Of a stretch of DNA of 64,000 bases, positions 7,675 to 19,135 are shown in pieces. The notes below the pieces were generated by a model. The model did no database searches. It was not told where the DNA came from and saw only the letters and a program-made list of their open reading frames with translations. Position 1 is the first letter of the stretch; each line of letters begins with the position of its first letter. The position numbers and the translations under genes are program-made. This stretch comes from an uncultured Clostridium sp. (GTDB taxonomy: Bacteria > Bacillota > Clostridia > TANB77 > CAG-508): positions 1 through 64,000 of the forward strand of contig USMB01000001.1 in assembly GCA_900555615.1 (NCBI GenBank), written 5' to 3'.

Positions 7675-9801
7675 ATGAAAGTTATTAAAAGAGACGGAAG
7701 AACAATCGAATTTGATAGGGATAAGATTGAAGTAGCAATTGAAAAAGCAAATAAAGAGGTAAGAGGAAAAGAAAAAGCAACAAAAGACGAAATTAATGAA
7801 ATTATTGCATATATAGAGGATTTAGGAAAAAAGAGAATGTTAGTAGAAGACATTCAGGACGTTATAGAAGAAAAATTAATGGAACTTAACAAGTATGAAT
7901 TAGCTAAAAAATATATAGTATATAGATATACAAGAGCATTGGTTAGAAAATCAAATACAACAGACGAATCTATTTTAGGATTAATCAGAAATGAAAATAA
8001 AGAATTAGCAGAAGAAAATTCAAATAAAAATACAATGCTTGCATCTACACAAAGAGATTACATAGCAGGAGAAGTTTCAAGAGATTTAACAAGAAGAATT
8101 TTATTGCCAGAAAAGATATCAAAAGCACATGAAGATGGAATTTTACATTTCCATGATGCAGATTATTTTGTACAACCAATATTTAACTGTTGCCTAATTA
8201 ATATTGGAGATATGCTAGACAATGGAACAGCAATGAATGGAAAAATGATAGAAAGTCCAAAGAGTTTCCAAGTTGCATGTACTGTAACAACACAAATAAT
8301 TGCAGCAGTAGCAAGTAACCAATATGGTGGACAATCAGTAGATATGAAACATTTAGGAAAATATTTAAGAAGAAGTCATGATAAATTCCAAAAAAGATTA
8401 ACAGAAAAATATGGTGGAAAATTACCTAAACAAACAATAGAAGATATGGTAAATGATAGAGTAAAAGAGGAATTAGCAGCAGGTGTACAAACAATTCAAT
8501 ATCAAATAAATACATTAATGACAACAAATGGACAATCTCCATTCGTAACATTATTCTTACACTTAGAGCCAGATGATGAATACATAAAAGAAAATGCTAT
8601 GATAATAGAAGAAATCTTAAAGCAAAGAATTCAAGGAATAAAGAATGAAGTTGGAGTATATGTAACACCAGCATTTCCAAAATTAGTATATGTATTAGAT
8701 GAACATAACTGCTTAAAAGGCGGAAAATATGATTATTTAACAAAATTAGCAGTAAAATGTTCTGCAAAGAGAATGTATCCTGATTATATATCAGCTAAAA
8801 AGATGAAAGAAAACTATGAAGGTAATGTATTTAGCCCAATGGGATGCAGAAGTTTCTTAATTCCATGGAAAGATGAAAATGGAAATTATAAATTTGAAGG
8901 AAGATTTAATCAAGGTGTTGTAAGTATTAACTTGCCACAAATAGCTATACTTGCACAAGGAGATGACGATAAATTCTGGAAGTTATTAGATGAAAGACTA
9001 GAACTTTGTAAAGAAGCATTAATGTGCAGACATTATTCTTTATTAGGAACATCATCAGATATTTCTCCAATTCACTGGCAAAATGGTGCGATAGCACGTT
9101 TGAAAAAAGGTGAAAAGATTGATAAATACTTAAAAGATGGATATTCAACATTATCTTTAGGCTATATAGGAATATATGAGACTACAAAATTAATGAGAGG
9201 AGTATCACATACAACTCCAGAAGGACATGAGTTTGCAATTAAAGTTATGAGATATCTAAAAGATAGAGCTAATAAATGGAAAAAAGAAACAGGATTAGGA
9301 TTTTCTTTATATGGAACACCAGCAGAGTCTCTATGCTATAGATTTGCTCGTATTGATAAAGAAAAATTTGGTAGCATACCAGATGTTACAGATAAGGGAT
9401 ATTATACAAATTCATATCATGTTGATGTTAGAGAAAAGATTGATGCTTTCCATAAATTGAAATTTGAGAGTGAATTCCAACCATTATCTGGAGGCGGGGC
9501 AATTTCTTATGTAGAAGTTCCAAACATGAAAAACAATTTACAAGCATTAGAAGAAGTTGTTAAATTTATATATGATAATATTCAATATGCTGAATTTAAT
9601 ACAAAGTCAGATTATTGCCAAGTTTGTGGATATGACGGAGAGATGATAATTAATGATCAAAATGAGTGGGAATGCCCACAATGTGGAAATAAAGACCATA
9701 ATAAAATGAATGTTGTTCGTCGTACTTGCGGATATTTGGGAGAGAATTTCTGGAATGTTGGTAAGACTAAAGAAATTAAATCAAGAGTATTGCATTTATA
9801 A
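7675..9801 (+). CDS. nrdD: Anaerobic ribonucleoside-triphosphate reductase
   Basis: This is a 708-residue class III reductase, which makes dNTPs from NTPs under anoxia. An ATP-cone spans the first 90 residues (MKVIKRDGRTIEFDRDKIEV). The glycyl-radical barrel holds the conserved block EFNTKSDYCQVCG. Near the C-terminus a four-cysteine zinc site (CQVCG about 648, CPQCG about 666) precedes the radical loop RRTCGYLGENFW, with the radical glycine near 688. The activase gene nrdG, normally next door, is not in the window. The palindrome at 9821 follows immediately. Confidence 0.96.
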   Translation: MKVIKRDGRTIEFDRDKIEVAIEKANKEVRGKEKATKDEINEIIAYIEDLGKKRMLVEDIQDVIEEKLMELNKYELAKKYIVYRYTRALVRKSNTTDESILGLIRNENKELAEENSNKNTMLASTQRDYIAGEVSRDLTRRILLPEKISKAHEDGILHFHDADYFVQPIFNCCLINIGDMLDNGTAMNGKMIESPKSFQVACTVTTQIIAAVASNQYGGQSVDMKHLGKYLRRSHDKFQKRLTEKYGGKLPKQTIEDMVNDRVKEELAAGVQTIQYQINTLMTTNGQSPFVTLFLHLEPDDEYIKENAMIIEEILKQRIQGIKNEVGVYVTPAFPKLVYVLDEHNCLKGGKYDYLTKLAVKCSAKRMYPDYISAKKMKENYEGNVFSPMGCRSFLIPWKDENGNYKFEGRFNQGVVSINLPQIAILAQGDDDKFWKLLDERLELCKEALMCRHYSLLGTSSDISPIHWQNGAIARLKKGEKIDKYLKDGYSTLSLGYIGIYETTKLMRGVSHTTPEGHEFAIKVMRYLKDRANKWKKETGLGFSLYGTPAESLCYRFARIDKEKFGSIPDVTDKGYYTNSYHVDVREKIDAFHKLKFESEFQPLSGGGAISYVEVPNMKNNLQALEEVVKFIYDNIQYAEFNTKSDYCQVCGYDGEMIINDQNEWECPQCGNKDHNKMNVVRRTCGYLGENFWNVGKTKEIKSRVLHL

Positions 9802-9820
9802 AATTTGTGAAAAAGGTGTG

Positions 9821-9878
9821 AAAAAGGGGTCGGTCCTTAATTTAGCAAAATTGCTAAATTAAGGACCGACCCCTTTTT
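9821..9878. repeat. Palindromic repeat copy 2
   Basis: Perfect 28-nt arms (9821-9848 and 9851-9878) carry the core GGGGTCGGTCCTTAATTTAG and its complement, with a central GCAA-AA-TTGC. Outer flanks repeat GTGAAAAA / TTTTTCGC. It lies 20 nt after the nrdD stop and before the hrcA operators. Confidence 0.9.
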
Positions 9879-9914
9879 CGCTTTTTCATATTATTTCAAA
9901 TAATTTTTTAAAAA

Positions 9915-9941
9915 TTAGCAAAAAGACTTGACAAGTGCTAA
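9915..9941. promoter_or_regulatory. CIRCE-like operator 1 (upstream, overlaps -35)
   Basis: TTAGCAAAA, nine bases, then AAGTGCTAA spans 27 nt, exactly the CIRCE geometry (consensus TTAGCACTC-N9-GAGTGCTAA). The inner bases of both arms deviate. It covers the -35 TTGACA at 9928, so HrcA bound here would block polymerase. Confidence 0.65.
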
Positions 9942-9956
9942 AAAATATAGTATTAT
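9928..9956 (+). promoter_or_regulatory. Promoter of the hrcA-grpE-dnaK locus
   Basis: TTGACA (9928-9933), a 17-nt spacer and TATTAT (9951-9956) sit between and overlap the two CIRCE-like elements. Confidence 0.8.
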
Positions 9957-9967
9957 AATATACGAAA

Positions 9968-9994
9968 TTAGCAAACAAACATAAAGAGTGCTAA
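9968..9994. promoter_or_regulatory. CIRCE operator 2 (downstream)
   Basis: TTAGCAAAC-N9-GAGTGCTAA has a perfect right arm and a left arm with two deviations. It lies just downstream of the -10 and within the first transcribed bases, the classical site for HrcA repression. Confidence 0.88.
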
Positions 9995-10033
9995 AAAAGA
10001 AGCTAACATATCCCAAAAGAGGAGGAGAAAAAA

Positions 10034-11056
10034 GTGTTAGATGAAAGAAAAAAAAGAGTATTACAAGCAATTGTTGAGGCATATATTCAAACCGCAGAAC
10101 CTGTTAGCTCTAATGCGATAATGAATTTAGAAGGATTAGAATGCAGTAGTGCTACAATAAGAAATGAAATGGCAGAACTAGAAAAAATGGGTTACTTAGA
10201 AAAACCACATACTTCAGCAGGAAGAATTCCATCAGCTAAAGGATATAGATATTATGTAGATGAGCTTTTGAATGATGATAAAATCACATTAGATGAAATA
10301 AAATATATAAGTGATAAACTAGAAACAAAAGTTAATGAGATGGAAGAAATAACTAAAATAGCATCAAGTACAATATCAGAAATAACACATTATACCACAG
10401 TATCAATAGGACCAAGTTCAGATGTACAAAAAATAGAAAGTATAAAATTTGTACTATTAAGTCCTAGAATGATGATGGCCGTTATTTTAACAGATTCAGG
10501 TTTAGTAAAAGAAACAATAATAAAATTTGATGAAGATATAACAGAAAATCAAGTTCAAACATTAAGCTATATGTTTAATAATAAACTAAAAGGTGAACCA
10601 ATCACAAAAATTGATAGGCCTTTAGAAAAATATTTAGTAGAAGAAATGAGCTATAGTGTTAATTTGATAAAACCAATTATTGAGCAAATGAGAAAAGTAG
10701 TTGAAGAAGAAAGTGTACATTTAGAAGGTGCAAATAAGTTATTTGAATTGCCTGAATTTAATAGCTTAGAAGTGGCTAAAAATTTTGTTAATATATTAGA
10801 TGAAAAAGAATTAATGGCAGATATGTTAAGCACAGGGTTTGCCAAGGATATCAATGTTTATATTGGTGAAGAAAATGAAAAAGAAGAATTAAAAGATTTC
10901 AGTATAGTAACTTTCAAGCATAGAATAGGAAATAAAGATTTGGGAACAATTGGAATAATAGGCCCCAAAAGAATGGATTATGCAAAAGTTATTTCTGTAA
11001 TGAAATATATTAGTAAAAAATTAAATGGAGATGACAACAAAGAAGATAAAAGTTAG
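10034..11056 (+). CDS. hrcA: Heat-inducible transcription repressor HrcA
   Basis: The 340-residue protein has an N-terminal winged helix at about residues 1-75 (LDERKKRVLQAIVEAYIQTA, EMAELEKMGYLEKPHTSAGR), a dimerisation region, and a C-terminal domain ending GTIGIIGPKRMDYAKVISVM. It represses heat-shock operons by binding CIRCE and is itself kept active by GroEL in characterised Firmicutes. The start is GTG 10034 behind GGAGGAG. Being first in its own CIRCE-controlled operon, it is autoregulated. Confidence 0.96.
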   Translation: MLDERKKRVLQAIVEAYIQTAEPVSSNAIMNLEGLECSSATIRNEMAELEKMGYLEKPHTSAGRIPSAKGYRYYVDELLNDDKITLDEIKYISDKLETKVNEMEEITKIASSTISEITHYTTVSIGPSSDVQKIESIKFVLLSPRMMMAVILTDSGLVKETIIKFDEDITENQVQTLSYMFNNKLKGEPITKIDRPLEKYLVEEMSYSVNLIKPIIEQMRKVVEEESVHLEGANKLFELPEFNSLEVAKNFVNILDEKELMADMLSTGFAKDINVYIGEENEKEELKDFSIVTFKHRIGNKDLGTIGIIGPKRMDYAKVISVMKYISKKLNGDDNKEDKS

Positions 11057-11075
11057 AATAGAAAGAAGGTAAATT

Positions 11076-11597
11076 ATGGATAAAGAAGAAAAAAATGAAC
11101 AAGCTGAAAAAAATAAAGAAGAAAAAGCAAAAAATGTACAAGAAGAAAAGAAAAATGACTGCATAATAGATCCAAAGCAACAAGAATTAGACGAATTGAA
11201 TGACAGATATAAAAGAGTTTTAGCAGAATTCGAAAATTACAAGAAAAGAAGCGGTAAAGAACGAGAAACAATGTATAATTCTATTTTAGGTGATGTTGTT
11301 GAAATGTTTTTACCAATAGTAGATAATCTTGAAAATGCTTTAAAAGTAGAAACACAAGATACTGAATACAAAAAAGGTGTTGAACTAGTGTTAAAGCAAT
11401 TTAAAGATATTCTAAAATCTAAAGGAGTTGAAGAAATTCCAGCACTTGGAGAAACATTTGATCCAAGTTTACACGAGGCAGTAAGCAGTGTGCAAGACCC
11501 TGACAAAAATGCCAAGGAAATTGTACAAGAATACAGAAAAGGCTATAAAATAGGAAGCAAAGTTATAAGACATTCTATGGTTGTAGTAGCTAATTAG
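11076..11597 (+). CDS. grpE: Nucleotide exchange factor GrpE
   Basis: The 173-residue protein has a long charged N-terminal coiled coil (about residues 1-55, glutamate and lysine rich). The GrpE core follows, with LAEFENYKKRSGKERE, ETFDPSLHEAV and the C-terminal GYKIGSKVIRHSMVVVAN. It releases ADP from DnaK. It is 19 nt downstream of hrcA in the same operon and is followed by a hairpin before dnaK. Confidence 0.96.
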   Translation: MDKEEKNEQAEKNKEEKAKNVQEEKKNDCIIDPKQQELDELNDRYKRVLAEFENYKKRSGKERETMYNSILGDVVEMFLPIVDNLENALKVETQDTEYKKGVELVLKQFKDILKSKGVEEIPALGETFDPSLHEAVSSVQDPDKNAKEIVQEYRKGYKIGSKVIRHSMVVVAN

Positions 11598-11682
11598 CAT
11601 AAAAATAAACAGTTATTAATTTTAAAAAATATATAAAGTCAGCACACATTAAAATAATAGTAATCACTAATTCACAAGGGGA

Positions 11683-11734
11683 GGGGACATATCTTATCTC
11701 TAGTGAAAGTGACGGGATGTTAAGATGTGTCCCC
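11683..11734 (+). repeat. 14-bp hairpin in the grpE-dnaK intergenic region
   Basis: GGGGACATATCTTA (11683-11696) and TAAGATGTGTCCCC (11721-11734) pair with one G-T wobble around a 24-nt loop. No T tract follows, so it is not an obvious terminator. It could be an mRNA processing or stability element that sets the dnaK level apart from hrcA-grpE, or a mobile palindrome of another type. Confidence 0.6.
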
Positions 11735-11758
11735 TGACAAAAAAGAGAAAGGAAGTAA

Positions 11759-13618
<1,860 letters not shown>

Positions 13619-13640
13619 TAAGATGTAACATTAAAGAGAG

Positions 13641-13661
13641 GGCGAGTTTTTAAGACTCGCC
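13641..13661 (+). terminator. Hairpin between dnaK and dnaJ (attenuator or weak terminator)
   Basis: GGCGAGT / ACTCGCC with a 7-nt loop is followed by a mixed AATTTATG sequence rather than a T run. It is probably a partial terminator or stability element lowering dnaJ relative to dnaK. Confidence 0.4.
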
Positions 13662-13684
13662 TAATTTATGAAAAGGAGCTAAGT

Positions 13685-13732
13685 ATGAACTTAGAAAAAG
13701 TAGTGATGGGAGGTAAGACTTATGGCAAGTAA
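13685..13732 (+). CDS. Possible 15-codon leader ORF overlapping the dnaJ start
   Basis: ATG 13685 follows AAAGGAG and encodes [15 protein letters not shown], then stops at 13730-13732, inside codon 3-4 of dnaJ in another frame. The dnaJ ribosome binding site lies within it. It could couple dnaJ translation to upstream ribosomes, but it may be chance. Confidence 0.25.
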   Translation: MNLEKVVMGGKTYGK

Positions 13733-14894
13733 AAGAGACTATTATGAGGTATTAGGTGTTGATAAAAATGCCACAGATGAAGAATTAAAAAAAGCATATA
13801 GAAAGCTTGCAAAAAAGTATCATCCAGATGCCAACCCAGATAATAAAGAAGAAGCTGAAGAAAAATTTAAAGAAGTAAATGAAGCATATGAAACATTATC
13901 AGATCCACAAAAAAGAAAAATGTATGACCAATTTGGACCAGATGGTCCTCAAGGATTTAATGGATTCAATGGAGCAGGTGGACCATTTGGAAATGGTGGA
14001 TATTATTCTTATACCTCATCAGGATTTGATGGCTTTTCTGATTTTGGAGATTTAGGAGATATATTTTCTTCATTTTTTGGTGGAGGGGCAAGAACTGGTG
14101 CGAGAGCTCAAACACAAAGAGGACCTAGAAAAGGTGCAGATCTTAATTTAAATATGGAAATTACTTTTGAAGAAGCTTTTTTAGGAGTTGAAAAAGAAAT
14201 TTCTATAACAAGACCTGAAACATGTGAGATATGTCATGGAACTGGAGCAAGACCTGGAACTAGTGTAACCAAATGTCCTACATGTAATGGAACAGGAACT
14301 GTAAGACAAGTTCAAAATACTATATTAGGCCAAGTTCAGACTTCAAGAACATGTACAGCATGTCATGGAACTGGTGAAGTAATAAAAGAACCTTGTGATA
14401 ATTGTAAAGGAAAGGGAACAGTTAGAAAACAAGCTAGAATAAAAGTAAAAATTCCAGCAGGAATAGATGATAGTCAGACAGTTGTATTAAGAGGAGAAGG
14501 CGAACCAGGTGAAAAAGGAGCGTCAAAAGGAGATTTGTATATAACAATTAAAGTACGTAAGAGCAGTATTTTTACAAGACAAGGTACAACTGTAATGTGT
14601 GAAGTTCCAATTACAATTACACAGGCAACATTAGGTGCAAATTTAAAAATCCCTATGGTAGATGGAAGTACAGAAATGTTTACTATACCAGAAGGAACAC
14701 AAACTGGAACTAAATTTACAATAAGAGACAGAGGATTTAAATCTTTAAATTCATCTGTTAGAGGAAATTTTGTATTTACAGTTGTGGTTCAAACGCCAAA
14801 AAGATTAAACAGAGAACAAAGAGACTTGTTAGAAAAATTAGCTATTACAATGAATGAACAACCACCAATTAAAAAGCGCGGAATATTTGGATAA
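13722..14894 (+). CDS. dnaJ: Chaperone protein DnaJ (Hsp40)
   Basis: This is a 390-residue type I Hsp40. The J domain (about 1-70) has the HPD motif in [12 protein letters not shown] glycine/phenylalanine-rich region follows (about 75-125). Four CxxCxGxG-type zinc repeats come next ([33 protein letters not shown]). The C-terminal substrate-binding domains end near GIFG. It stimulates the DnaK ATPase. GGGAGGT precedes ATG 13722. Confidence 0.98.
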   Translation: MASKRDYYEVLGVDKNATDEELKKAYRKLAKKYHPDANPDNKEEAEEKFKEVNEAYETLSDPQKRKMYDQFGPDGPQGFNGFNGAGGPFGNGGYYSYTSSGFDGFSDFGDLGDIFSSFFGGGARTGARAQTQRGPRKGADLNLNMEITFEEAFLGVEKEISITRPETCEICHGTGARPGTSVTKCPTCNGTGTVRQVQNTILGQVQTSRTCTACHGTGEVIKEPCDNCKGKGTVRKQARIKVKIPAGIDDSQTVVLRGEGEPGEKGASKGDLYITIKVRKSSIFTRQGTTVMCEVPITITQATLGANLKIPMVDGSTEMFTIPEGTQTGTKFTIRDRGFKSLNSSVRGNFVFTVVVQTPKRLNREQRDLLEKLAITMNEQPPIKKRGIFG

Positions 14895-14929
14895 AATTAC
14901 CAAAAAAGTAATAAGTTTTACATAAATAC

Positions 14930-14958
14930 TTGCAAAATAATTATTTTTATGGTATAAT
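14930..14958 (+). promoter_or_regulatory. Promoter of the small ORF at 15014, with leader hairpin
   Basis: TTGCAA (14930-14935), a 17-nt spacer and TATAAT (14953-14958) form the promoter. A CGTTC / GAACG hairpin lies just downstream, right at the predicted RNA 5' end. Confidence 0.7.
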
Positions 14959-15013
14959 TTGTGTATCGTTCGGAAATGAACGGAAGAACATTTAAGAAAA
15001 ATGGAAAGTCCAA

Positions 15014-15232
15014 ATGGCTAAAGGACCGTTCCATATTTCTTGGAATGAACAGGATGTAGAGGTTCTTACCAAGAATGCGTTCCTCAAAAACAATTTCCTC
15101 TATCCTGATTGTTCGGCAAAAGACCGAATCGTGACTGTGATTAACAAGACTTCGAAAGAAGTCAAGTATGTGGTATTCCAGGGTGAATTTATGGAGGCTA
15201 TGGAAGCAGCAGGAGGGGAAAACAAAGCGTAA
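15014..15232 (+). CDS. Small protein of unknown function, atypical codon usage
   Basis: The 72-residue protein begins MAKGPFHISWNEQDVEVLTK. I do not recognise it. It is soluble, mixed alpha/beta in look, with no signal peptide or cysteine pair. It stands alone, with its own promoter, leader hairpin and terminator. Its codons differ from all neighbours: CTC, ACC, TCG, CGA, GTC and TTC are frequent, and its GC content is visibly higher. That suggests recent acquisition. Its start is supported only by a weak GGAAAG site. A coding assignment is likely, because the reading frame is clean and bounded by signals. Confidence 0.6.
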   Translation: MAKGPFHISWNEQDVEVLTKNAFLKNNFLYPDCSAKDRIVTVINKTSKEVKYVVFQGEFMEAMEAAGGENKA

Positions 15233-15246
15233 ACATTGAATACTCC

Positions 15247-15305
15247 GCTATGCATTTCAGGCATAGCATACAGAAGAATGGCAAAGAAATTTTGCCATTT
15301 TTCTT
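15247..15305 (+). terminator. Hairpin plus terminator after the small ORF
   Basis: A GCTATGC / GCATAGC hairpin (15247-15267) is followed by AATGGCAAA-GAAA-TTTTGCCATT (15277-15299) and a T-rich tract. Confidence 0.8.
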
Positions 15306-15374
15306 ATGTTAAAAGCTTTTCTTTTTATACATTTTATTGTATAATATAAATTGTTAAAATGGGAGGAAAGAAAA

Positions 15375-16385
15375 ATGAGTAAAAAAAGAATTGTAACAGG
15401 AGATAGACCAACTGGAAGATTACACATTGGTCATTATTTTGGTTCATTAAAAAATAGAGTAAAAATGCAAAATTCTGGAGAATATGATCAATACATATTG
15501 GTAGCAGATGTTCAAGCATTAACAGATAATTTTAATAATCCAGATAAAGTAAGAAAAAATGTAAGAGAAGTAGTAATGGATTATTTATCAGTAGGAATAG
15601 ATCCTGAAAAAACAACAATATATATACAATCAATGATACCAGAAGTTGCTGAATTAACAGTATTTTATTCAAATTTGGTAACAATAGCTAGACTAGAAAG
15701 AAATCCAACCGTAAAAACGGAAATAGCTCAAAAGAGGGATTTATTTGGAGAAAGTGTTACATATGGTTTCTTAGGATATCCTGTAAGTCAAGCAGCTGAC
15801 ATAACAGCTTTAGAGGGAGCAGTTGTTCCAGTAGGAGAAGACCAATTACCACTTATAGAGCAATGTAGAGAAATAGTAAGAAAATTTAATAGCATATATG
15901 GAGAGGTTTTAGTAGAACCAGAGGCTGTTTTATCAAAAGAAAAAAGAATAAAAGGACTTGATGGAAATGAGAAAATGGGAAAATCATTAGGAAATGCAAT
16001 CTATTTATCAGATCCAGAAGAAGAAGTTAATAGAAAAGTTATGAGTGCAGTAACAGATCCAAATAGAATAAAAAAAGATGATTTAGGAAATCCTGATGTA
16101 TGTATGGTAGCATATTATCATAATTTATTTACAGAGCCTGATGAATATAAAACAGTGTGTGAAGAATGTAGAGCAGGAAAAAGAGGATGTGTTGCTTGCA
16201 AAAAGCAATTAGCAGCTAATATAAACAAGACATTAGAACCAATAAGACAAAAAAGAAAATATTATGAAGAAAGGCCAGAATTAGTTGATGAAATACTAAT
16301 TAAAGGAACAGAGAAAGCTAGAGCAACAGCAAAAGAAACAATGAAAAAAGTAAAAAAAGCAATGAAACTTGATTATTTCGAATAA
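15375..16385 (+). CDS. trpS: Tryptophanyl-tRNA synthetase
   Basis: This 336-residue class I synthetase charges tRNA-Trp. The HIGH motif is HIGHYFGS near residue 15, and the KMSKS equivalent is KMGKSLGN near residue 200. A CEECRAGKRGCVACKKQ segment near residue 263 forms a four-cysteine zinc-like cluster, seen in one group of bacterial TrpRS. ATG 15375 follows GGGAGGAAAG. The short upstream region has a TATAAT at about 15340 but no T-box leader. Confidence 0.96.
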   Translation: MSKKRIVTGDRPTGRLHIGHYFGSLKNRVKMQNSGEYDQYILVADVQALTDNFNNPDKVRKNVREVVMDYLSVGIDPEKTTIYIQSMIPEVAELTVFYSNLVTIARLERNPTVKTEIAQKRDLFGESVTYGFLGYPVSQAADITALEGAVVPVGEDQLPLIEQCREIVRKFNSIYGEVLVEPEAVLSKEKRIKGLDGNEKMGKSLGNAIYLSDPEEEVNRKVMSAVTDPNRIKKDDLGNPDVCMVAYYHNLFTEPDEYKTVCEECRAGKRGCVACKKQLAANINKTLEPIRQKRKYYEERPELVDEILIKGTEKARATAKETMKKVKKAMKLDYFE

Positions 16386-17669
<1,284 letters not shown>

Positions 17670-17680
17670 GAGATAAAACA

Positions 17681-18124
17681 ATGGAAGATAAAGAATTTAG
17701 AATACGTTTAGCAGGAATAGTTCCAATGCAAAATGGTTTTGCATTTATGCATAGAGTAGGAGTTCAAAATCATCCTATTGGAGATTATTATACATTTCCA
17801 GGAGGAGGACGTGAAGGAGATGAAACTCTTGAAGAAGGAACTATAAGAGAAATAAAAGAAGAGTTCGGAATAGATGTTGAAGTAGAAAAATTATTATATA
17901 AATTGGAAAATGGTGAACAAAACAAAACAGAATATTTTTTCTTGTGTAAATATGTGGGAGGAGAATTCGGAACAGGAACAGGTCCAGAATTCTCTGGAGA
18001 TCCTAAATATGCACATAGAGGAAAATACATACCAGAAATAATAGCAAGAGAAGATGTTGAAAAAATTACATTATTGCCAACAGAAATAAAAGAAAAATTT
18101 GTCAAAGATATTAAAAATATGTGA
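17681..18124 (+). CDS. Nudix hydrolase
   Basis: The 147-residue protein carries a Nudix box, GGGREGDETLEEG followed by TIREIKEEFGI (about residues 46-69), the metal-binding signature for hydrolysing nucleoside-diphosphate-X bonds. The substrate cannot be told. It follows obgE by 11 nt behind AGGAGA and is probably the last gene of trpS-obgE-nudix. Its stop codon lies inside the edge of a palindromic repeat. Confidence 0.85.
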   Translation: MEDKEFRIRLAGIVPMQNGFAFMHRVGVQNHPIGDYYTFPGGGREGDETLEEGTIREIKEEFGIDVEVEKLLYKLENGEQNKTEYFFLCKYVGGEFGTGTGPEFSGDPKYAHRGKYIPEIIAREDVEKITLLPTEIKEKFVKDIKNM

Positions 18125-18179
18125 AAATAGGGTCGGTCCTTTTTTTCACAATGCGAAAAAAAGGACCGACCCTATTTTC
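18123..18179. repeat. Palindromic repeat copy 3
   Basis: Perfect 24-nt arms (18123-18146 and 18156-18179) with core AGGGTCGGTCCTTTTTTT flank a 9-nt centre CACAATGCG. The left arm starts on the stop codon of the Nudix gene, and the right arm ends 17 nt before the next ATG. Confidence 0.9.
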
Positions 18180-18195
18180 GCAGAAAGGAATAAAA

Positions 18196-19056
18196 ATGCA
18201 AGAAATATTAGAAGTGTTACAAGATACAGCAATTGATACTATTAAATTATTGCCATTTCTTTTTATAACATATCTGATAATGGAATATATTGAACATAAA
18301 ACTAGTAATAAAGTAAAAGATGTAATAAAAAAATCAGGAAAATTTGGACCTTTATTAGGTGCAATTGTTGGAATATTTCCACAATGTGGATTTTCTGTAT
18401 CTGCTACTAACTTATATGCAGGAAGAGTAATAACACTTGGAACGTTGATTTCAGTATATTTAGCAACATCTGATGAAATGTTGCCAATATTATTAACAGA
18501 AGCGGTTCCAGCAGGAACAATATTTACAATACTAGGAATAAAGCTAGTCTTAGGAATAGTAGCAGGATTTATTATAGACTTTGTTATAAGAATGTTTAGA
18601 AAAGAAAAAGTAGAAGAGCAAGAAGAAAAAATAGAAGAAATTTGTGAACATGAACATTGCCATTGTGAAGAAGGAATTGTTACATCAGCAATTAAACACA
18701 CTTTAAACATTACAATATTCATATTTTTCATAACACTTGTGCTTAACGGAATAATTGCATATATTGGTGAAGATACTATTGCACACTTTATTAGCAAAAA
18801 TGTGATATTAGGACCAATAGTAGCAGGCTTAATTGGATTAATTCCAAATTGTGCTTCATCAGTAATTTTAACAGAATTATTTATAAGTAATGTTATATCT
18901 ATGCCAGTATTGATATCTGGAGTTGCGGTAAATGCAGGTGTTGGGCTATTAGTATTATTTAAAACAAATAAAAATGTAAAAGAAAATATAAAAATAGTAG
19001 GAATCTTATATTTAATAGGAGTTTTAGCTGGCATAATTTTAGAACTATTCTTATAA
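18196..19056 (+). CDS. Putative heavy-metal/arsenic exporter (ArsP_2-like permease)
   Basis: The 286-residue membrane protein has about 8-10 hydrophobic segments in two halves. Each half holds a cysteine motif typical of ArsP-like permeases: FPQCGFSVSATNLYAGR near residue 65 and IPNCASSVILTELFIS near 217. A cytosolic loop rich in His and Cys (EEICEHEHCHCEEG) separates the halves and could bind metal. Some relatives are annotated as manganese transporters. Substrate is not determined. ATG 18196 follows AGAAAGGA; the frame runs upstream into the palindrome without a site. Confidence 0.7.
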   Translation: MQEILEVLQDTAIDTIKLLPFLFITYLIMEYIEHKTSNKVKDVIKKSGKFGPLLGAIVGIFPQCGFSVSATNLYAGRVITLGTLISVYLATSDEMLPILLTEAVPAGTIFTILGIKLVLGIVAGFIIDFVIRMFRKEKVEEQEEKIEEICEHEHCHCEEGIVTSAIKHTLNITIFIFFITLVLNGIIAYIGEDTIAHFISKNVILGPIVAGLIGLIPNCASSVILTELFISNVISMPVLISGVAVNAGVGLLVLFKTNKNVKENIKIVGILYLIGVLAGIILELFL

Positions 19057-19071
19057 ATTTGTCCAAAATAC

Positions 19072-19100
19072 TTGTAATTTTAGCGATTTTGTAGGATAAT
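19072..19100 (+). promoter_or_regulatory. Promoter of the orphan VirD4-like gene
   Basis: TTGTAA (19072-19077), a 17-nt spacer and GATAAT (19095-19100) lie about 36 nt before the start. Confidence 0.5.
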
Positions 19101-19135
19101 ATATGTGTATGATTTTATAAATGAAAGGGATAATC

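Noticed and set aside
15232..15375. T-box leader for trpS
   Set aside because: The gap is too short once the upstream terminator is removed, and no AGGGTGG-type T-box sequence is present.
18111..19034. 307-codon minus-strand frame opposite the ArsP-like gene
   Set aside because: It mirrors a well-supported membrane protein gene and starts without a ribosome binding site; the long frame follows from low stop density in the opposite strand.
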